This document shows, one piece after another, positions 1 through 13,698 of a stretch of DNA of 64,000 nt. Below the pieces are notes generated by a model that had not been told where the DNA came from, did no database searches, and saw nothing but the letters and a program-made list of their open reading frames with translations. The position numbers and the translations under genes are program-made. This DNA comes from Oscheius dolichura. Lineage: Eukaryota > Nematoda > Chromadorea > Rhabditida > Rhabditidae. The DNA is taken from NCBI GenBank assembly GCA_932521035.1, contig OW051494.1:10650001-10714000 (forward strand). The letters run 5' to 3'. The number at the start of each line of letters is the position of its first letter. The first letter of the stretch is position 1.

Positions 1-2600
1 TTCAATTTTGTGGGGGGCGGGATCCCGGCGACGCAGGGAAAAGTGCTCCTTTTCTAAAAAAAGGGTTCCACCGGCTTCCCAGGTCAATTTTTCAGAAACC
101 TTTTAGTATCATTAAAAAGTGCAGAAAATTCTGTATATGGTAGCCTTGGTACTTTTGTGAAAAATGGCCTTTTTAGCTCTATATGGCCAAATGTTCCCGG
201 GGGTAACTACTACGGCGGAGTCTTTATGCCTTTTTGGTCGATTTTAGGACCAAAAACTCGCGGATTTTTGGGGCATAGTTCCAGTTTTTAATCTTCTGCG
301 TTCAGGAAAAGAGATGAAAAGCCACAGAAGTAAAACGATTTCCCTCCACGAGGACGAGTCCCAGCCTGAAGGAGCCGGCCCTACCGGGAAGAAGTAGCAG
401 CTACCCTCCTCTTACCAGAAGAATTTCTACCATTTCTCTACAATTTAATCATATTAAATAAACGTATAAAGGGTACTTGGCGATGCGTCGTCTTCTCTCT
501 CTCTCTCTTCTTTCCGACTTTGTTCACCTGGAATAGGTGAGCATGAATAATTACTAGGTGGAAGTCCCCGCTCGTCCCTCTCTTCTCTGCCGCTTCAATA
601 ATTCCTAAAAATATCCATGTTTTCTATATTTTTATCCTCCCGCCCTCTCAAAAGACCGCGAGAGAGGGAGCAGCTTGCTGTGTTACACAGACACATGCGG
701 GGCAGCATCTCTTTTCTTTTTCTCCCCGGACGCGGAGGACGGGGCTCTGCTCTGCACTGCCTCCTCCTGCTGCTGTTTGGTTTTTAGCCATACGTCATGC
801 GCATTATCGGCATCCTTCAGCCAACCACTGCCACAAACCTTCTCCTCTGCTTTTTTGTTTCCTTCCTGGTTCATTTATGAGCATTTTTAGCCAATATTTA
901 CTTTACTTTTTCGGTTGAACCTCGGAAATTTCACTGTAAATCCGAAAAAGCGTCAATTCTTCGAGTTTTTGCCAAAAAGAAGCCTTGATTGAAGAATTCA
1001 GCCTGTAAACAAAATTACAGTACTTCCTGCCTCGTTTAAGGACCATTTTCTTCGATTTTCTCGGCTTTATTGAGATTTTAAAGGGCTCTTTGTCAAGCAG
1101 AATGCAATTTTCTCATTCTGCCCAGCATCCAATTGACTACAAAACAGCTGGGCGGTGTTTTCCACTCCCTTCTCTTCCATTTTGACCTCTACCGTTCCCG
1201 GTAAAATCCGTTCCAACTTGCCCAATTTTGAGCCCAATCCCGATAAAAAAGAATGGAGCGAGGAGAAAAGAGAGCGCCAGGGAGGAAAAAACGGAGGAGA
1301 GAGCGCAATCGACGTGTTCAGAGACGAGGGGGAGAGAGCGCGATTTTCGTCGTTGTCGTCGTCGTCGTCGTTGGGAGCCGGGGGTAAATATTTGGCATCC
1401 TATGGGTGCCATAGGTATATACTGAACTTTTCTGTTTGGCGCCAAAAGAAACGAAGACAGTAGGAGTTCCAAGCTCTGAGATCTCAAGGAAGAACCGCTC
1501 TTTTGACTCTTTTACCGAAATCCTTCATTTTTTTGGGCCGAAATCGCTTCGTAACCCTACCGGTTCCAAATAATCATGTTTAAAGTTTAAAAGACTAAAA
1601 ATGTTCCGGGACCCATCGACTCCCGGCCAATTGGTCGCTCCTCGGGAATTTAGCATTTTGACGTCTCTCTCTCGCTCCCTCTAGCCTCCAACCCTCTCCC
1701 TCAAAGCAGTTTTTTCATGGCTGCAAGTCAACATTCCCCCCAGCACCAATTTGGCCGCTGCCTCGCACACTGTCAACATTTTGGAGATGAAAGGGAAAAA
1801 CAAAGAGTGCTGAAGTCCTTTTTGGGGGTCTCTCTAAAATGCTAAACACGCCTCTCATTTTTGGTCAGTTAGACTTTTCCACCGGGCCGTCCCTACTTAT
1901 GAAAGTAATTACTGGGGAGGAGGCGAACAGGGAGAGGCTAACCCTTGGTCTCAGTCATTCAGTCAGCATTCGAAAAGCCACGACGACTTGTTTTCTGTGA
2001 CCATTGGGCTTGTTTTTTCTCTCTACTGTTGCTGCCCCTCTCTGATGATGATCCCGTCACAGTTGTTCCATCACTCACTGTGGGCGGCTTAGAGAGAGAA
2101 CTGGTTACTGTAGGGACGCTTCTTGGGCTTTTTACTGTCTTCTCGCTGGTCTGGACACCAATTTTTACCATAAAACCTTATTCCAAGCCGGGGGTTTCCC
2201 TATTTTTCGAGCCTAAAGAGCGAAAGGCGAAGTTCGGTACGATTTTGGCGGGCCGTTTCTTTTCTATAAACCATTTCCAACAAGAGAACGTCTCCATTAC
2301 AGGCTCCACACTATTTATTTCCCGCATCCATTAATTGCGCAGCGAATGGAAGCCTTAAAGATCAAACCATAAGGACCAGAATCGCCTTGGGACCTGAAGA
2401 GAGAACCTCTGGACCTCTGGAAGTTCCATTAAACTACAGTAAACTATCCAATTTCAAAAAAGGATCGTTTCTGATCGTTCCCCCGCCCATAAGCAGCCGT
2501 GTGTTTGAAAGAGAGACCACCACCATCAGCACTTCTTCCGCTCTCTGACTCAGCTCCGCCAGACCCACACAATGCATAGGCCTGCCCGAAGTGTCACAAT

Positions 2601-2639
<39 letters not shown>

Positions 2640-5600
2640 CTTTCCAATCCCCCTTTCCTTTTAGCTCTCTCTCTCTCTCTTTCTTCTATTCTTTTTCTTA
2701 CCCTTTGACCCCATCTAAACTCCCGGGAAAAAGTTGAGTTTGACGCAGCCGCATTACACAGTAAACGGGAGGTAAAAAGCCCGGTAAACGAGGCTGTCAT
2801 TCCCGAGGAAAACAAGCCGAAAACTACAGTAAAACTGGCTGTTTTTCATGTCCACCCGGCTGGATTTGCATCTGAATTTATGACCTTGATGGTAAATAGC
2901 CGATTTTGACTCACAAAACCGACTCTCCCTGTCCCTTTTGCCGCCGGGAGAGAGCGAGAGACGGACGGGGGTGACTATTGAATGATGTCTGGTTTTGGCT
3001 GCTGTTTATACGGCATTTCAATCGGTCTCTTTCTCTCCTTTTGCAATTATGGACAGAGACATCCCTTCCGCGTCTTTTCCTCCACCATTTTGCATGAAAA
3101 TTGCCATGACAGAAATTTTAAAGGCGCTTGATGCTCAAAGAACAGCAGAAATGGCTAATTATATCAAATTCTAGCACCACTCCGCTTTAGCACACAAAAA
3201 GACCATACTGTGACTGGTTATAAGCCAGAAAACATCGGAATCAACTGAAATCAGCCAAACTTGTGATACAGACGAGTCTCTGCCCATAAAAAACCATATT
3301 GTTGTAGAAAAGGACGCTATATTGCAAGGAAAGTCGGCAGTTTCCAAAAAGGACAGTCTTCTCCCGGGAACAGTGGTATCAAGAGGAATTATCCAGCGTT
3401 TTTCTTTCGTTTCTTTGCCTTTATCCTACTCTCCCTGTCCCTTCCTGATTTTAAGACCATTCTGGACCTTCTCTTCCCTTTTCCGGTTGAAAAGAAAGGA
3501 GAAGGGGCAAAGAGGCCAAAATCGGTCGTTCCCAGGCATTTCTCGTCATATTTCCCCCCTATTGACAGTTTCTCATACAATAAAACATAAATAAACCCCA
3601 ATAGAGACCCTACGCTGCCCTTCTTCAAAACCAAAGCATCCTCTACAGTAATCTCTCCTCAGTAACGTGATTAAAACTTAAAAATGCCATGCACACGGTG
3701 AGCTGTTTGTGTTGTGTGAGTGAGAGTGGTGTGTGTGCGTGTTGCCAGCCCCGAAAGAGAGAGAGTTCTCTCTTCTCTTCCTCCTGCCAGCCTGCTCTGT
3801 GTCTCTCGTCCACGGGCCCCTGCGCCCTCCTCTCCCCGCCCCACTGCCTCATTTTGTCGAATTCTAACTGCCGGTGTTCGGCAAGGCTTAGGATTCCCTT
3901 TCAGCTGTTTTTCAACTCTTTTATTCTTTGCGAAAAGTTAATTTTGAGGCCTGGAAACGGGTAGACGGTCCTGGTTTTGGATTTCTAGTGGTTTACCGCC
4001 TTCTCCACCCTCTTGGGGGTCTAATGGGGCCATAAATACAGGAATAATTCGAGAAATTTGTCTATTTTCCTCCCTATTCCCGATTCTAACAAAATTCTCC
4101 TACTTTCGGTCCTCTACTCCTTTATATCTTTCCGCTCGAGACCTTTACCACCCCAGATTCCTTTCCTCTTCAAAAATCAAGACCTTCCCCTTGTAAAAGT
4201 GCTCAAACCACCCGGGAAGCGATAAAACGGAGTTATATAGTCGAGGAAGGGTCCCAAGCCCGATTGACCTCGGCTGCGCGCTCTTTTGACTCTAATTATG
4301 ACACGGGAACGGGCAGAACTTTTTACCCTGCCCAGCTGGTTTATTATCACTTCTCTCTCTCTCTCTCAAATTCCCCTCCTCCGCGTCTTCTCCCCCCTCT
4401 GTTCTGTGGGATGTGCAAAAAAGTGCAGTCCTCCGTCACAGCCCGAAGAAGAAAAGCAAAAGCAAAAGCAAAAGCAAAGCAAAGCAGAGCAAAGCAGAGC
4501 AGAGCCAATCCAATCAGTAGACGTCGAGATTGCTGTGGCTGATCTTATGGCTGTCTCTCCCTCCCTCGGTGTATGTATGACTGGAGAGAGACTTCTCTTT
4601 ACGTCAATCTTTTTCTTTCCCCTCTTCCGCTGCCTCTCTCTCTCTCTCTCTTTGCTAAAACGTCATCTCTAATCTTTCTCGCTGTCGGAAAGAGCGAAAG
4701 AGAAAAAAATCTTTTGCAGAGAAGGACGGAGAGAGAATGTAATAGGGACAATTAGGAATCCAGCAAGCCTAATTAGTATGGAGAGAGAGAGGCAGAGCAC
4801 TTGGTGGACGGGCGGGCAGTTCTTCAAGTGGACAACATTTATCCCTTTATGAGCAGAAAGCCCTACCGTAAGCCCAAAGTTTCTAGCTGGGCGTAAGTGC
4901 GCTCCATTCTAATTTCACGCTAAATCATTATTTTGACTATTTGATTAATTTTTTCTCCACCAATATGATGTCTGCCGTCTGTTAATCACTAGCATTCAAG
5001 AAAAATACAGAAACTTCGAAAATAACCGCTCAGCGATGATGGAGCATGCTTACGGAGCGCGCTTACCGAGACGTTTTTCCTGGTGCTACGGCAGGTTCTG
5101 GATATTTTATATGGAAAAATAGGTCGTTGGCTTGTTTTTGAAGTAGTAATAGGCAATAAATAATAGTCCGGACCTACCCTAATCTGCCATTTCCTCTTCC
5201 TCCCCACTATAATCCACTTTGGCTCTCACCTGACACGCTGGTCTTCCCCTTTTGCAGAGAGGGGTCGGCCCGGGAGTCCGCTTCCCTTGCCAATTCAATT
5301 GTAGTAGACTAGCTCGTCTCTCTCTCCCGGGCTTCCTTTTCTCTTTTGAAGTTGCCGCGCGTCTGGTCAAAAATGCCGCGAGGTATCGAGCCGACGAGCT
5401 TCCTTCCCCTCGTGGTTCCCTCCCCGTTTTTTTCCTCCCTCTTTCCCCGGCTAACAGCCCCGGGGCAGTCGAGCCACCCCCACTTGCTCTGAAATAAACA
5501 ACACAAGACACGGGGAGGGCAATAAAATGAGGAGACGAGGGGGAAAAATGGCTTCATACTCTTCTGGCTCGCTCTCTTTTTGATCAACGGAAGCCCGTTT

Positions 5601-7218
5601 CTCCCCTATAGAAAATTTAGCCCCCTCTCCTGAAATTGGACCCCCTTTGGGTAGAGGAGGGGGATTCCCAGGAGCTAAAAACAAGTGTTTGCTGCCTGCC
5701 CCCGGCCCGCTGGAACCCGAGGGGCTGGCCACGGCCGTTTATTACAGAAAAAGGGAAGCTTCTCTTCTCTCTAAACATTATAGCCCATACTAGATATAGA
5801 AAACTGGCTCTTTCCTCCAATTTTTCTTAAAATAACCTGACCAACGGGCCTGAACATCCTATTAGCAATTCCTGAAGACCAAACAACGCCAAGAACCGCC
5901 GAGAGATGAAAATTTTTTTATCAATTTTCGGCGCCATTCAACTCTATAGCTCAAAAATTGAATTGATACCCAGTTTCGCGGGGAAAAACAGCCAAAGCGG
6001 CACTTTTAAAGGCGGCAATTGATCTAAATTGGTCACAGTTACGTTCAGCAGCTGTGGGGAGAGAATAAACCCGAATTTCAGGCAAAAATCGACCAAAACT
6101 GCCTATTTTCGGTCATTTTTAACAAAAATGAAGGCTATTCTGCTCTTTCTTTCCAATTTGCCATTGTCTCCCAGTTAAACCCATCAAAATAATGCTTTTA
6201 AAGGTGGGAATCGATCAAGACAGGCCATTTTGACCGTCTAGATGGGTCAAACTCAATATTCCGGCCAAAATCATGCAGAACTGCCTATTTCACCACATCC
6301 CAGCAAAATTGGCGGCTAATTTCCGGCCAATCTGTTCTTTTTTGCCAATTTCCCGCTGATTTTTCGCTGATCTTTGACTAGAACTTTGATTTTCGTCTTC
6401 TATTACTTTGCTTTTCGTCTCCCGCTTGCCTCAAAGCCGTCATTTTTCTTCTAGCTCCCTCTCTCTCTGTCGTTTTCTTCTCTTTTCGCTGACTCAGTTT
6501 CATTTGTTTGTTTCGTGGTCTCTCTGTCTCCTTCTCTAGGCGCTCTCCGTTTCTCTGATAAGCCCCGTTGCGGCTATCATTATTCTCCTTTTCTCCAACC
6601 GCCGGCAACACCTCGCCATTTGCCTCCCACGAAATGGCCCTCACCCGTATTTTGGGCCATTCTTTCTTTTCTCTCCACCCCCCGGCGCCGTCTCTCCGAC
6701 TCAATTTAAAACGTTTTCTTCCCTCTGACACAAACAAGATTTGTGTCTGTGTGTTTGAGCTGCTGGCCGTGTTTTGGCCTCTGTTTGTCACTGTTTTTAT
6801 ATGATTAACCCATAAAAAGGCCCATATATCTGGGAATCGTCGTCTTCCCCTCCTTTAAAACCACCTTCCCAGCTATTTTTACTCGTTTCCGATTCCAGTC
6901 ACCAGCATTTCCTGGGAGCTCCCTTCACTTCATCACTCACCGCTCATTTGTCATTTCTCGTCTTCTCAAGAGCCTTACGACGGCAACAATCACACGAGAA
7001 GGAGCCGTAACGGGCTGCCAGCCCTATCCGAGGATCTTGCCGCGAAATTTATCGAATCCTAGTGATAGATGGTGTTATTAGCCGCTGGGAAGGAGTCAGG
7101 TGGTCTGGCAAAAAAATTAGACCCACCGATTCTTCTCAACAGCTGTAAACTTAGCCCAGAAGCAACAGAAACATACCGAAAAATGCAAAAATATAAAAGA
7201 AAAAAAAGCAAAAAGATT
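1..7218. other. intergenic / upstream region without supported genes
   Basis: I see no coding exon with a recognisable domain or a convincing splice chain here. The open frames present are short, overlap each other on both strands, and translate CT/GA-rich low-complexity DNA. The sequence is rich in polypyrimidine runs (near 2604-2636, 4350-4370, 4630-4655) and in scattered TACTGTA/TTACGGTA motifs. It may contain distal regulatory DNA of the Musashi gene, but nothing in it proves that. A non-coding or fast-evolving gene could be missed. Confidence 0.55.
2604..2636. repeat. (TC)n microsatellite
   Basis: An uninterrupted dinucleotide TC run of about 33 bases, followed by a second pyrimidine-rich tract at about 2665-2690. 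It is a simple-sequence repeat with no coding meaning, and it is the reason for the low-complexity open frames on the opposite strand. Confidence 0.95.
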
Positions 7219-7336
7219 TGCACGAAGTGGGATTTGAACCCACGCCTTCTTACGAAGACCAGAAGACCCGAACCCGCTGCCTCGCGGTAAGCTCGTCGCT
7301 TGAGTCTGGCGCCTTAGACCACTCGGCCATCCGTGC
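7219..7336 (-). tRNA. tRNA-Leu(CAA), intron-containing
   Basis: Read on the minus strand, the sequence begins GCACGGATGGCCGAGTGG and ends GGTTCAAATCCCACTTCGTGC plus discriminator A. The seven acceptor pairs close with one G-U pair. The A box (TGGCCGAGTGG) and B box (GGTTCAAATCC) are intact. The anticodon stem GCCAGA/TCTGG frames CTCAAG, giving anticodon CAA. The exon halves are separated by an intron of about 33 nt placed just 3' of the anticodon, as is usual for eukaryotic tRNA-Leu(CAA). The long variable arm of a class II tRNA follows. An oligo-T tract just downstream (plus-strand A run at about 7210-7214) fits a pol III terminator. Confidence 0.93.
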
Positions 7337-10300
7337 ATGTTTTCACGTGCGCTGTAAAAACTAGTCCAGCCTGCAACTCATCCCCTGTTGACTGATTGGA
7401 ACCTATTTTTGAAGTGGTTGATACTGTCAGGCTGGGGAAGACAAAAATATTAGGATTATTGAGGTTATTGGTACAATTCCATTCATTTTCTCCTCTCCTT
7501 TTGGTGCAAAATAGTACAAAATAGAATGTGTTATCCTTCCCGCTTGCGATTGAATGTTATTCATAAACGGAATGGTAGTGTTTGTTTCATATTTTTCTAT
7601 AACCTCGTAATAGTTTCGGCCCGTTCAGAGCTTCGACCATTTTGGCGGGGTTGTGTGGGTATTTGAGTCATTTTTCAGGTATTTTACCTTAAAATGACCC
7701 AAATCTAGCCATGCTCCATGTTTACTGCCCCTTCTCCCCATTCTGAAGGCTTTTCTCCTCCAAAATATCACTTTCAAGAGCAGCTATCTATCTATTTTCT
7801 CTGTCTAGAAATAAGCTGTTTACAGTCTCTCTCTCTCTTCCCCCGGTCTGCGTCCCCCCGGCCCGTCCGAGAGCAAAACGTGGCAATTTTCTATGGCGTT
7901 TTAGATTCGCTGCCGGCCATTTCCCGCTCCCTCTCTCGGCTTTTTTCTCTTCTCACTAGGCAACGCCAATAGTTACCAATTCTGTTTGGATGATTTCTGC
8001 TCTTTTCCTCTTTCTTTCCTCGATTAAAATAATCCCCTTTTCAGTCTCCACCTTTTCAGAGCCAGGAGAGGCCAGACGGTGTTGGCCAGTGCTCTCTTCA
8101 GCCCTGTAGTCTACACTCTGTTTCTTCTTCAGCTTTCCGTAGAGTAGTGTGAGTTCTTTTTTTTTAAATATTACTTTCCCCTTACCAAACATGTTTTGTC
8201 CCCCTGGGTGTCGGCTGTGTGCCCAATCGACCGACCGATACTGTCTTCCCGCTCTGTTTGCAATACAGCCCAATATTGACTGTTTTTCTGCTGATTTTTC
8301 ATCTGTGTCCAGATTAGGAAATATGTTCTGTTTGTTTTCTCTCTCCGGCGTTCTGGAAGGAGGGAGAAAAGAGAGGCGGTCGGTTTTTGCCTTCTCGCTC
8401 GGCTGTGTTGCCCTTCGATGACAGCAATGGACCGGGGGATCGGGTTACTTCCTCGGATGTTTGCCTCCTCCAGGGAAAAATGGCCCTGAGAGGTGGGAAA
8501 AATCCATCACAGAGGGATAAAATATCAAGAGAGGGAAGAATATGGAGGAATCGAAGGCAAGAGCCACAGTTAGACAGCGGAGGAGCCACATGAGGCAGTA
8601 ATGGGCAATATCTCCGGATTTATGCACTTTCCTAGGCTACTTTTTGGTCGGTAATTTCATAACAGTGTCTAGCACAAGGTAATGAATTAATTCTTTATAA
8701 AAATTCGTTGTGTGACCATAGAAAAAGCCAAATTTTTTGTCATGTCCGAGTTTTCGCACCTTTCGGCAATTTCCTTTGAGATTTCTACTGTTTCGGGGTT
8801 TATTATTGACCAGAATGCTCGAAAAGGTGCGTACTATAAGATGGACACTTATTTCTATGGAATTTCGCTGCAGGACCAGCAAAAAGCCAAATATTGGGTT
8901 TCAAAGAGCACAATCCCAAGTTTTAGTCGATTTCTATCACCGTTTGACTTTCCTCGGGGTTATTTGTTGGTTAAGGTGCTCAAAAAGGTTCCCGGTATAC
9001 GATAGACCGTTTGAAGACCCTGGAAGAGGCCAAACCTCCCGCCACAGCCTCCAGGACCGGTCAACCGGCTACTTCTCGAAGTTGTCTGCCCATATCTGTG
9101 TATTTGCCTTTTCGCTCCAGTCAAAAATCTCCGGTACCAGTCTCTTCTAGGCCCCGAATTGTTGTTGTTTTGGGTCCCGCGTCGTTCTCTCTTTCCCTCT
9201 TCCTCCCGGTCGAGTTTTGCAGTTGTTGACTAGACTTACCAGCGTTATTTTGACTCTCCTCGCCTCTTTACGGTGACTGGCTTATCAATTCCCCATCTCT
9301 CTCCTAGAGAGACGACGTTATCTTCTATATTTTTACCGCTCTACCGACGGCTTTACTTCTTCCCGTTCCGAAATTCTCACCTGAGGAGCAGCGGCAGGCT
9401 GTAGCTTTTCTCTAGCTCGAGTAGTAGGCTACTATAGCTGCTAGAAGAAGATATTCGCCGAGCTCAAAGTTCTGCTGGGAGGAAATTACCGTATCCAGGT
9501 GAGGAATACTGTAGAGAGTCGAGAAATGGGTCACAACCCCGCTAAAGAACGAAGATTACCAAAAATGGCTCGGAAAATGTGGAAATCGGTCCGATTTTGG
9601 TCAAAATCTGGCCAGGATTCGGCCCTGAGCGGAGCCCTCCTCCTTTTTTACGCTTCAACGAGTCTTTTGAACTTCGCGGTGCTCTTAAAAATCTCAGGAA
9701 TGTGAAGATTCCCCTCTTGGCGGCCAAATATCCAATTTTCGACTGATATAGACTAAAAACTGCCGTTTTTTGACTCTCAAAGAGTATTCGGCGAACCTTA
9801 ACCTTTTCCACTCTACTATTAATTACCTCCTTCTCCTCCGGCAGCCAACCAGTCAGCCAGAGAGAAGTACTCGTTGAAAAACAAGAACGACTCCATTGTT
9901 TTGTCCACCCCGTCTAGAAGATTAAAATGTCTTTTTCGTATGCTATTTACCCCCAAAGAGAGGAAGAAAACTAGCCTATATATAAACTTTTGCTATTAGG
10001 GTGGCCATGTTGGAGGCTGGGGAGGGCATTCGCCTGACTTCAAGACCGGGAAGAATGTCCACACAGTCGACTAATCTTTTCTCACTCATTTGCACCTTTT
10101 GTCATCATTAGGACCAGCTGTTGTTTCCAGGCAGGACCCATTTTTCCAGAAAAACTTCTCTAGACTCTACTCTTTACCGGAATTCCTCCATAAATCCAAA
10201 TTTTAACGAATAATTAGAAGACAACGGCGGTAGGAGGCGTTTTGAAGCGCAGACCTTTAAACTATACCATTTTTTGCCAACAACGGTTTAATCTAGGCTG

Positions 10301-10403
10301 TAAATGACCTTTTTCGCGGTTAGAGTCCATTTCTCATTGGAAAGCTGGGAAAATTTAACCGTAAAAAGTGTTTTCCCACAAAAAAAAATGCAGAAAACGG
10401 CCT

Positions 10404-10535
10404 GTATAGTCCATTTCAAACGGATATTCCTGGAATAACCTCTCCGCTGCGGGACCAGGAAGCTTGTAAACCAGATCCCGTAGCGGAGACGCGCCACCAA
10501 ATTTGAATTCATGGAATATCCGTTCAAAATGAGCT
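10404..10535. repeat. hairpin repeat family R2, copy 1
   Basis: It contains TAGTCCATTTC-x-AACGGATATTC, then CTCCGCTGCGGGACCAGG and its imperfect reverse complement (CCCGTAGCGGAG), ending in GGAATATCCGTTC. The outer ends are complementary, and so is the inner GC-rich stem. The same arrangement recurs at about 16490, 27780 and 56290, which marks a short non-autonomous inverted-repeat element. Confidence 0.8.
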
Positions 10536-12850
10536 ATAGCGCTCATTTTGTAATTTTAGAGCGCCTAGATTACTGTAACTTCCAAATTTGCTTGAAATCA
10601 TTCAAAAATGTCGGCTAAAAATAAGTCTCCGGGTCTATTTCTAGACGTTTCGATCCTCTCCAAAAAATGACGAATCCTACTCGGAAGGTGGAAGTTCCAT
10701 GACATGGCTTCTTCGTCATCACCACCCCTCCGATTTCTTGTTTACACTTCAATTTTCTGTCATTTCTTCATCCTGATTAGGATCTACCCAGCCCATTCCC
10801 TATTTTGTTGACTTTTCTGGGGGGAAAGACGCTCCAGAAGGAATAGAAAATACCCGAATGACGGCAGTCAATGACGCCGGGAGGGATTGCCCACAGATGA
10901 CGTCGAGACTCAGGAAAGAGGCTACAAAAATTAAAAATCCACACAGAAAGATAGAGAGAGAAAACAATCAATTGAAATGCCGTTCCGAAAATTTGTTTCA
11001 AACAGAAACGCGTCTCCCCCGTGTTTACTTTTGGATTCGAATCTCCCCCTCCCTACCAACCACGTCAATACCGGAAAAAAATTTCTCCTGGTCTCCTTAC
11101 TGTGTAATTTCTCTGTAATTTTATCTTTGTATCAGTCAAAAATCCAAAAAAAATCCAGATCCCCAGAAACAGAAGAATGAGAAATTTAAGCCTAGAACCT
11201 GTTTCCAGTGTCTTTTCCATAAAACTGACTCATTTTGAGCCACAGTTAAACAGTTTGACCCATTCCTGGCCTATTTTGATCGATTTCGACCTTTAACATT
11301 GTTATTTTAACGTTTTCCCCATTGGAACGGGCTATATCCGTAGTTGTTCAGCCGCCTTTTAGAGGAAAAAGCGCTTTAACCCCGCATTGTTCGGCAAATC
11401 GCAGTTAGAGGGCAAAGACCTTGGAACTTGAGGGTATAAAGACAAATTTTCTCATTTTCTCGTTCTGAATACGTCTAGCAGCCCGCTTTACCGTTTCCTT
11501 GTCGAAAAGGCGTGGCATTTCCGTTCAAAACCTGAGTAATCACTTCTGCCGCGTGGATTACTGTACAGGAAGGCGATTTTTGACCGGAAACTCCGAGAAA
11601 ATCGGAAGAATTGGCTTGAATATTGATCAAACGCCCCCGGCTAACCTCCGCCTCCCTTATGGCTCCAGTTGACGGACGGAGGAGGAGGAGGGGAAGGTCA
11701 TTTTCCCGCCAATGCCACCCATGTCTTTTTTTCTCTATACGCATCGATTATTTGTGTGGGAGAGAGAGAAAGTCGGCCGCCTCCCCTGCCCGGCTTCTCT
11801 CGTTCTCTCTCTCTCTCTCTGTTCTTCTCTCTTTCCCGTGCCTGTGCGCCATTCCCGGGGCTCCTCCCCATGTGAAGTATTCTCTCTCCTCTCCTTCTCT
11901 TCTCTTCTTTATATTTCTGATCGTAGAATACAGTATTCTACCCTGATACACAGGGCCACGTAGTATTAGTCCCCTCTTCTTCTTCTTCTTCTTCACTTCC
12001 TTCTTCAATTCTACCAGCCGTCATCGTCAGCTCAATTTATTTAAAGGACATATTCTTTGCTAGAAAATTAGAAGAGAGAACATAATACAGTATACTCTGC
12101 AAGCTTCAGAAAATGTACAGGTTTAATAGGTAAGTTACAGTAGCCTGAAAGTGAAATTATGGTTGTCTTGAGGGCTCTGCGCGCCCCAGGACCATTTTGG
12201 CGGCATTTCCTCAATTAGAAGGGAAAATATAATATTAATCAGGAGGTTTATTGGCTGAAAGTCGAGTTATTCCAAAAATTCAAGGAAATTTGGTTGAAAC
12301 TATTGAAACCCGCGCCCTACAGTATTCCAAAGGCCCGGTAGTCCCAAATGCGCCGGCTTTTCCCGCATTTCCGTGTCCGTCCAAAAAATGTAAACACCAT
12401 AAACAGAAAAATTAATGGCCCCAACGGTGCCAGGCAGCCCCCCGACCTGTTTTCTCTGGCTGTCTTCTTCTGTTGGGTGGGGGGAGAGAGAGATCTGCCA
12501 AGGACGCGCCTCCGCCGCTCCTTGATGGCTTGTTGTGTTCGTTCGCTTTGCGCGAGAACATGCATGCAAAGGGAGCGGGACGAGGAGAGAGAGAAAGAGA
12601 GTAAGGACCATAGCGGCGCAGAGATCAGAGACCAAGGGAGATTGATACTTTACGAATGGACGAATAGATAACCGAGAGAAATCGGAGAAATGGAGAGGAA
12701 CCCCCGCGGAAAACCCAAGCCCTTTGGAAGATTTAAACGTGAGGATTCAATTGCCATCAGGGCCGAAAATTTCGGGAAAATCTTGAAATTTTCGAGGGTG
12801 TCCTCATCGATGGTGATGGGCTGTTCCTCGTGATAACACAAAACATAGTG

Positions 12851-12867
12851 CCCCCCCCCCCCCCCCC
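12851..12867. repeat. homopolymer C17
   Basis: Seventeen consecutive C residues followed by a CT-rich tract. The exact length may be unreliable in an assembly. A shorter C run lies at about 14960-14970. Confidence 0.9.
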
Positions 12868-13698
12868 TCTCTCTTCGGTCGCTGGTCATATGACCTCCCG
12901 GGATTGCATCAGTCCTTCTTCTCTCCCTCACTGGGAGTTGAAATCCCAAGAGAACCAGATCCTCCTTATTTTGTATTCCTCTCTGTAGAGAGACCCCCTC
13001 TCTCCAAATTTCAATCAATAACTAACTTGTTTTCTCTCTCTCTCCGTGTCCCGCAACCCACGGCGTTCGTCTCTCAACCAGCTGCAGCAGCTCTGGGGTG
13101 GCTTGGATTGTTTTCCGACCGGGGCCATGTTTTTCGTTCCCTCTCTCTCGCTCCCTCTTCCCCTCCATTCACTTCCTTTTTTTTCTTCTGCAATCCGCTA
13201 GCCCGGGTCAATAATTGTAAAATGGGAGGAAACCATTTATGACAGATCTTTTTTCCCCAAGCTCCAAGGAGGAAAAAGCCTGGCTGGAGAATGTCCTCAA
13301 TTTTTTTTCGACTGCCGCCGCCACACAGCTGGGCGTCGACCAGATGATTTCTCTTTGTCTAATGAAATATCACGGTTTCGTGTATCTTTTCCACCAAGGA
13401 AACTTTGCGCGAAACCCGCCAATTTCGTGACGGGAATACGTAAATTTTCGTCGGGTCCTCCAAACGTTTGCTTCTCTGATTTTTTCGCTGAAGATAAGCA
13501 AAGATCAAAGTAAAACGTTTCGGTCAACACCAGCAGGGAAAAGACGGCCAGATCGGATCGGTTCTGTTTGTTTCTTATCAAAGAGAAAAGGCAGGGGGAA
13601 TCCCTTTTAAGAGTGATAGCAAAACGACAACAACAAAAGCTAGAAACTGTTAAAAACCAGTAGAAAACCAGCTAATTTTCAGAGGCGTAGTTGGTTTG

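Larger units (their letters stand above)
7337..13698. other. long spacer upstream of the Musashi gene
   Basis: No supported gene. It holds polypyrimidine tracts (about 11800-11830, 13030-13045), a run of 17 C at about 12851-12867, one copy of the hairpin repeat at about 10404-10535, and many copies of TACTGTA-type motifs. Since the first Musashi coding exon starts at 13699 just after a TTTCAG acceptor, some of this may be 5' UTR, outron or promoter DNA. Confidence 0.5.

Noticed and set aside
4440-4510. AGCAAA/AGCAGA-rich tract as a possible satellite or CRISPR-like array
   Set aside because: Only a short imperfect simple repeat; no spacers, and CRISPR arrays are not expected in a nematode nuclear genome.
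7069-7338. Open frames on both strands over the tRNA-Leu
   Set aside because: They are accidental readings of a tRNA gene; the cloverleaf and A/B boxes explain the sequence.
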